Notes under the pieces: generated by a model
What the model saw: only the letters and a program-made list of their open reading frames with translations
Database searches by the model: none
Told to the model about the DNA's origin: nothing
Program-made: the position numbers and the translations under genes
Source: UBA11889 sp002313255
GTDB lineage: Bacteria > Pseudomonadota > Gammaproteobacteria > Pseudomonadales > Azotimanducaceae
DNA: 10,220 bases
Assembly (NCBI GenBank): GCA_913045265.1
Contig: CAJWQX010000077.1
Location: forward strand, 1-10,220
Direction of reading: 5' to 3'
Shown: positions 7,123 to 10,220 of the stretch, piece after piece
Layout of the letters: the number at the start of each line of letters is the position of its first letter
Position numbering within the stretch: position 1 is the first letter of the stretch

Positions 7123-7149
7123 CCCCTATTGAATAATCATTCTAAGGGG
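7123..7149 (-). promoter_or_regulatory. Hairpin that could sequester the serine hydrolase Shine-Dalgarno site
   Basis: On the minus-strand RNA, CCCCU (7149-7145) can pair with AGGGG (7127-7123), which is part of the GGGGAG ribosome-binding site. GAAU (7142-7139) can pair with AUUC (7134-7131) around a GAUU loop. A small internal loop separates the two stems. If formed, it would mask the ribosome-binding site of the downstream gene. Seen by eye only; its stability is probably modest. Confidence 0.35.
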
Positions 7150-7157
7150 TAGGAATT

Positions 7158-7197
7158 GGCACAGTCACGGGGAAATGCAATCCCCGATGACTGTGCC
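7158..7197 (-). terminator. Strong intercistronic hairpin after the TonB receptor gene
   Basis: Arms 7158-7173 and 7181-7197 form about 16 base pairs with one bulged base (7187) and a 7-nt loop. The stem begins GGCACAG at its left end and ends CTGTGCC at its right. It lies 8 nt past the receptor stop codon in the transcribed direction. No U-run follows it on the minus strand, so it may act as a partial terminator or as an mRNA-stabilising structure that sets receptor expression above that of the downstream hydrolase. Confidence 0.6.
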
Positions 7198-7205
7198 GAC
7201 AAAAA

Positions 7206-9611
7206 CTAACCGCCAAATGTATGGCTTAGCTCTATCCCAAACATACGCGGCGGCATCGTGTACGTTGAGTTGAATTGCAAAGGAAGCGTCTCCGGATCAC
7301 CGGTGAAGTCAAGGGCTCCGGAAAAGTACTCCTCGTCCGTCAGATTGCGCGCCCAGACGGCAACTTCGGTGCGGCCGTTGGCAGCCGTCCAGGTCACTCT
7401 GGCATCCATCAGCCAGAGCGGATCCTGTTTAGAAGCCAGCTTATTTTCGAGGGAATTCCATGACCGACTCGTGTAGTTCGCACCAAGGTGAGCGGCGAGA
7501 TTGTGGCCACCGTCCATATGCCAAACGTACGACCCACTCAACGTGAGCGTCACGTCGGGAGTTTTAATGGGATCAACGTTCGTTAGGTCCCGGTCGACAA
7601 TAATTCCCTCGCCCGTCACTGGATCGAGCAGATTGTCTTGGACATCAAACTGCTTGTATTCACCGTCTAGGTACCCCCACGAAACTCCAAACGTCAGATC
7701 ATCCGTCGGTGCCGCAATGATCTCGACTTCGATCCCGTATAAATGGGCCTCCTGAGCGTTAATCAAATCCGCGGTCGGTTGGCCTTCGACAACACGACCC
7801 ACCGTCAGCTGTTGCTCTTCGTATACGGTATAAAAACTGGTCGCATTGGCCTGTACCCGCCCATCCCGTAACAGTGATTTAACGCCAAATTCCCAATTTC
7901 CGGAGACTTCGGGTTTATACGGGCGCATGGCTATGTCCTGATTAAAGCCACCGCTCGAATAGCCCATGCTGTATCCACCATAAACGGTAACGTTCTCGCG
8001 CGGCTTGTAACTCGCGATCACCCTCGGTGTAATCTTGTCGAATTCAGCCTCCTGGTAACACGAGTTACTCGTCGGCAAGCCGGTCGCTGCATCAAACACC
8101 ATACCGGGACAGTTGTACGTCGGATCGAACGCGCCACCGTGTAAGGTCTGAGTCCGTTTGAATTCCCGTTCATCCTTGGTTCGACGCAGACCGGCGGTCA
8201 AATCGAATTTGTCATTTACTTGGTAGACGCTTTCGACAAAAAATGCGGTCGAGGTGTTCTTGGTGTCGTACCTTTGGTCCCGGCTACCAAACATCTGGGT
8301 GCCCATCACGATGTCGGCAATCCCCGGCACGTAAAAGAGAGGCCATGCCTCCGCGCTCGGTGGTACATACCCTCGCAATATCGGTACCCCATCGCCTGAA
8401 TGGGATTCTTCAGTGTAATAGTAGAACCCGGCAACCCACGTCAAACGACCGTCCAACGAACTTCCGTCTAACCGAATTTCTTGGGAAAAATAGTCAAAGT
8501 CGTAAAGGATGTCTTGGCAGGTATCGCAAGCAGCGATCACATCGATATAGTTCACCGTGCCACCATCCGACGCGTTGCCCCATGAAGAATTCACGTGTTC
8601 GGTAGCACGGTATGAACTCACTGACGTCAACGTGCCCCCACCCAAGTCCAAGTTCATCACCAGACCGAACGATTCCGAATCGGTTGTGCTGACGGCAGGA
8701 TCAAGTTCGTACGCACTATAGGCGTCACCCATGTTGCAACCGTTGGCGATCGTGTCGTAAACACCTCCTAAAAATAGAACCGCCGGAAGACCGCCAGCCG
8801 TGGACCCATCCGCTGGTCCGAACCATTCGCAGCTTGCGAGCGACGGTAATTCGTCACGCCGTACGATATCAGCAGAAAATCGTGCATCGAATCGATCGGA
8901 AGGTGTCCAAGCAACGCTCGCTCGAACGGCCGTCTCGCCTTCGTCGTTCCATTTTGCCCCCGTGGCTAGGTTGTTCATGTAACCATCGGCATTGCGCGTC
9001 TGAAAGTTAATGCGGGCTGAAAGTTCATCGTTCAAGGGAATATTCACGTTTCCTGCAACGACGTTTGAGGAAAAATTACCAAACCCAACTTTCACCTTGC
9101 CACCGAAGTCCGAATCTGGTTTCCGTGTAATCACATTGACCAGGCCCGCTGTGGTATTTCGTCCAAACAGCGTGCCCTGCGGCCCGCGCAGGACCTCGAT
9201 ACGTTCAATGTCGAGCAAGTCGAATACACCGCCTTGGGGACGCCCCATGTAGACGCCATCAATATAGACCCCAATCTTGGGATCCATGGTCGCACTCCAA
9301 TTCACTTGACCAATTCCTCGCAGGAACACGTTCATGGTGCCCCGGTTCACGCTGGAATAATTGAATTGTAGGTTCGGCGCTAACCGTGAAATGTCTTCAA
9401 CCGAGACAATATTGCGTTCCTCCAGCTGATCCGCCGACATCGCCGTAATGGGAATCGGGACGTTTTGTGCTGATTCTTCTCGGCGTCGAGCTGTCACTAG
9501 GACTTCCTCGATCGGGCCTGATGCTTCCGCATCTTCCGCAACGGCCTGGTTTTGAAATACGAGCGTACTACTTGCAACAAAAATCGAAAGAATCCAGGGG
9601 TGAAATCGCAT
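7206..9611 (-). CDS. TonB-dependent outer-membrane receptor
   Basis: Outer-membrane active transporter of 801 residues, full length for the family. A signal peptide (about 1-25, cleavage after AVA) is followed by a TonB-box-like EEVLVTARR (35-43). The plug domain spans about 45-165, with IERIEVLRGPQGTLFGRNT (135-153) and GLVNVITRKP (156-165), its most conserved segments. The rest is a 22-strand-type beta barrel with alternating aromatic and polar strands, a late ARNLTDEEYF segment (754-763) and the terminal strand FGIELSHTFGG. Six cysteines, in pairs C261/C292, C362/C365 and C501/C518, lie in probable extracellular loops and may form disulfides. The ATG at 9611 has a GGAG site at 9619-9622 (7-nt spacing). 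The family imports siderophores, vitamin B12, glycans and other large substrates using TonB energy. The TARRREESAQNVPI type is common in environmental Proteobacteria, often beside catabolic genes. No clear Fur box was seen upstream, which argues mildly against a siderophore role. Confidence 0.96.
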   Translation of the reverse strand: MRFHPWILSIFVASSTLVFQNQAVAEDAEASGPIEEVLVTARRREESAQNVPIPITAMSADQLEERNIVSVEDISRLAPNLQFNYSSVNRGTMNVFLRGIGQVNWSATMDPKIGVYIDGVYMGRPQGGVFDLLDIERIEVLRGPQGTLFGRNTTAGLVNVITRKPDSDFGGKVKVGFGNFSSNVVAGNVNIPLNDELSARINFQTRNADGYMNNLATGAKWNDEGETAVRASVAWTPSDRFDARFSADIVRRDELPSLASCEWFGPADGSTAGGLPAVLFLGGVYDTIANGCNMGDAYSAYELDPAVSTTDSESFGLVMNLDLGGGTLTSVSSYRATEHVNSSWGNASDGGTVNYIDVIAACDTCQDILYDFDYFSQEIRLDGSSLDGRLTWVAGFYYYTEESHSGDGVPILRGYVPPSAEAWPLFYVPGIADIVMGTQMFGSRDQRYDTKNTSTAFFVESVYQVNDKFDLTAGLRRTKDEREFKRTQTLHGGAFDPTYNCPGMVFDAATGLPTSNSCYQEAEFDKITPRVIASYKPRENVTVYGGYSMGYSSGGFNQDIAMRPYKPEVSGNWEFGVKSLLRDGRVQANATSFYTVYEEQQLTVGRVVEGQPTADLINAQEAHLYGIEVEIIAAPTDDLTFGVSWGYLDGEYKQFDVQDNLLDPVTGEGIIVDRDLTNVDPIKTPDVTLTLSGSYVWHMDGGHNLAAHLGANYTSRSWNSLENKLASKQDPLWLMDARVTWTAANGRTEVAVWARNLTDEEYFSGALDFTGDPETLPLQFNSTYTMPPRMFGIELSHTFGG

Positions 9612-9933
9612 CGTTAAACTCCGGCAGGTGATTCAGATCAATTACGCGGTCGACGTATAGACCTTTTGCGAAATAAAAACAACTGGCCTAAAACCTATGC
9701 TACATAAGGGAATGGCGAGTGCCTTTCCCAAGGACGGGAGATGCTATTAGTCCTCGTATATGGTCGCGCGATTCGACCGGGGCTTCCCACGTCGGCCTCA
9801 CCCACCCGATAACTCGTTGACCCCGGATTACGCGACACGATTTCAACGAATCTGGTACAAAGGATGCCGAGAAATCGTGCGAAGGCGAAACCAAACATGC
9901 CTGAGCACCTGAAACCGATATCGGAAAAATAAT
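9612..9933. other. Divergent intergenic region (322 bp)
   Basis: Spacer between the receptor gene and the esterase gene, which point away from each other, so it should hold both promoters. A possible receptor promoter lies at 9654-9682. A perfect 10-bp palindrome CCGATATCGG (9915-9924) ends 9 nt before the esterase ATG and covers the place where its ribosome-binding site should be; it could be an operator. TTGACC (9817-9822) lacks a matching -10 element at normal spacing. No convincing gene or RNA gene was seen. Confidence 0.6.
9654..9682 (-). promoter_or_regulatory. Possible sigma-70-type promoter of the TonB receptor gene
   Basis: On the minus strand, TTGTTT (9682-9677) and TATACG (9659-9654) are separated by 17 nt, about 43 nt upstream of the receptor start codon. 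They match the consensus hexamers at 3 of 6 and 4 of 6 positions, so support is modest. Confidence 0.33.
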
Positions 9934-10220
9934 ATGGCACACGGCAAGATACCCGAAGACCCTCGGATCGATCCGCGCATCAAGGCGCTGTTCGGCACAT
10001 TCCCCGAAATCGTCACTGAAGACGTCGCGAGCCGAGAAGCAATGCTCGCTGAAGCAAACTCGGACAAAGCCAAAGCGCGCGAACAGGCGATGCAGGCATT
10101 TTTTGAAATGTGCGACAACGAAGATATTGCGCCGAGCGAAGGCATCAGCATCGATACCCACGTCATCACATCCGAGCCCGACAACAACTCCATTAATATT
10201 CAATTCATTCGTCCAACAAC
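9934..10220 (+). CDS. Alpha/beta hydrolase, acetyl-esterase (HSL/Aes) type, N-terminal part (3' end outside window)
   Basis: The first 95 codons of a gene that runs off the right edge, starting MAHGKIPEDPRIDPRIKALF. The visible part contains DPRIDPRIKALFGTFP, ASREAMLAEANSDKAKA and an end segment INIQFIRPTT, which together resemble the cap region before the HGGG oxyanion motif in hormone-sensitive-lipase-type esterases (Abhydrolase_3). The HGGG motif and the catalytic triad would lie beyond the window, so the family call rests on the N-terminal pattern only. The ATG at 9934 is preceded by a weak GGAAA site and by the CCGATATCGG palindrome. A minus-strand frame across the same bases looks like an antisense shadow. 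The gene is divergent from the TonB receptor and adds another esterase to this neighbourhood. Confidence 0.8.
   Translation, partial: MAHGKIPEDPRIDPRIKALFGTFPEIVTEDVASREAMLAEANSDKAKAREQAMQAFFEMCDNEDIAPSEGISIDTHVITSEPDNNSINIQFIRPT

Noticed and set aside
7130..7143. Fur-box-like TGAATAATCATTCT upstream of the serine hydrolase gene
   Set aside because: It matches only about half of a 19-bp Fur site and lies inside the operon downstream of the receptor gene rather than at its promoter. It is better explained as part of the hairpin at 7123-7149.
9712..9750. Tiny 12-codon ORF in the divergent spacer
   Set aside because: The possible AGGG site is only about 1 nt from the ATG and nothing else supports translation.
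9695..10203. Minus-strand open frames opposite the right-edge gene
   Set aside because: They are antisense shadows. The plus-strand reading has clear esterase-family sequence, and the minus-strand proteins show no recognisable domain.

Overview
The window reads as chromosomal DNA of a Gram-negative bacterium. It encodes a TonB-dependent outer-membrane receptor, a Tat-exported enzyme and a Sec-exported enzyme, with ordinary Shine-Dalgarno sites (AGGAG, GGAG) before most genes. Base composition is only slightly GC-rich. The gene mix (TonB receptor, phytanoyl-CoA-type dioxygenase, cyclase-family hydrolase, several esterase-type hydrolases) is typical of marine or environmental Proteobacteria, probably Gammaproteobacteria. 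That placement is inferred from gene content, not from a marker gene.

Layout, left to right. (1) The 3' half of an MFS transporter gene (+) enters from the left edge. (2) Convergent to it is a two-gene minus-strand operon: a cyclase-family metal hydrolase (1611-2549) followed by a PhyH-family dioxygenase (699-1586). (3) Across a 190-bp divergent spacer is a small plus-strand gene, 2740-3081, which can be read only if an in-frame UGA at 2779-2781 is decoded as selenocysteine. It gives an ArsC/Spx-fold thioredoxin-like protein with a UxxC redox motif, and a SECIS-like hairpin follows the UGA. (4) Next on + are a Tat-exported PhoD-like metallophosphatase (about 3269-4918) and an alpha/beta hydrolase (5063-5953). 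(5) Convergent to these is a minus-strand pair: a TonB-dependent receptor (7206-9611) and, downstream, a beta-lactamase-fold serine hydrolase (5969-7111). The gap between the pair is highly structured and includes a hairpin that could hide the second gene's Shine-Dalgarno site. (6) A 322-bp divergent spacer leads to the start of an acetyl-esterase-type alpha/beta hydrolase (9934 onward), cut by the right edge.

Working model (inference): the receptor brings an unidentified substrate across the outer membrane, the esterase-type hydrolases cleave ester, lactone or amide bonds, and the MFS transporter moves a product or substrate across the inner membrane. The PhyH enzyme and the cyclase-family hydrolase would act on an intermediate. 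No substrate can be named from sequence alone. The selenoprotein is the most notable item: ordinary gene calling would miss it or truncate it at a false start after the catalytic motif. No tRNA, rRNA, CRISPR array, insertion sequence or prophage gene was seen.
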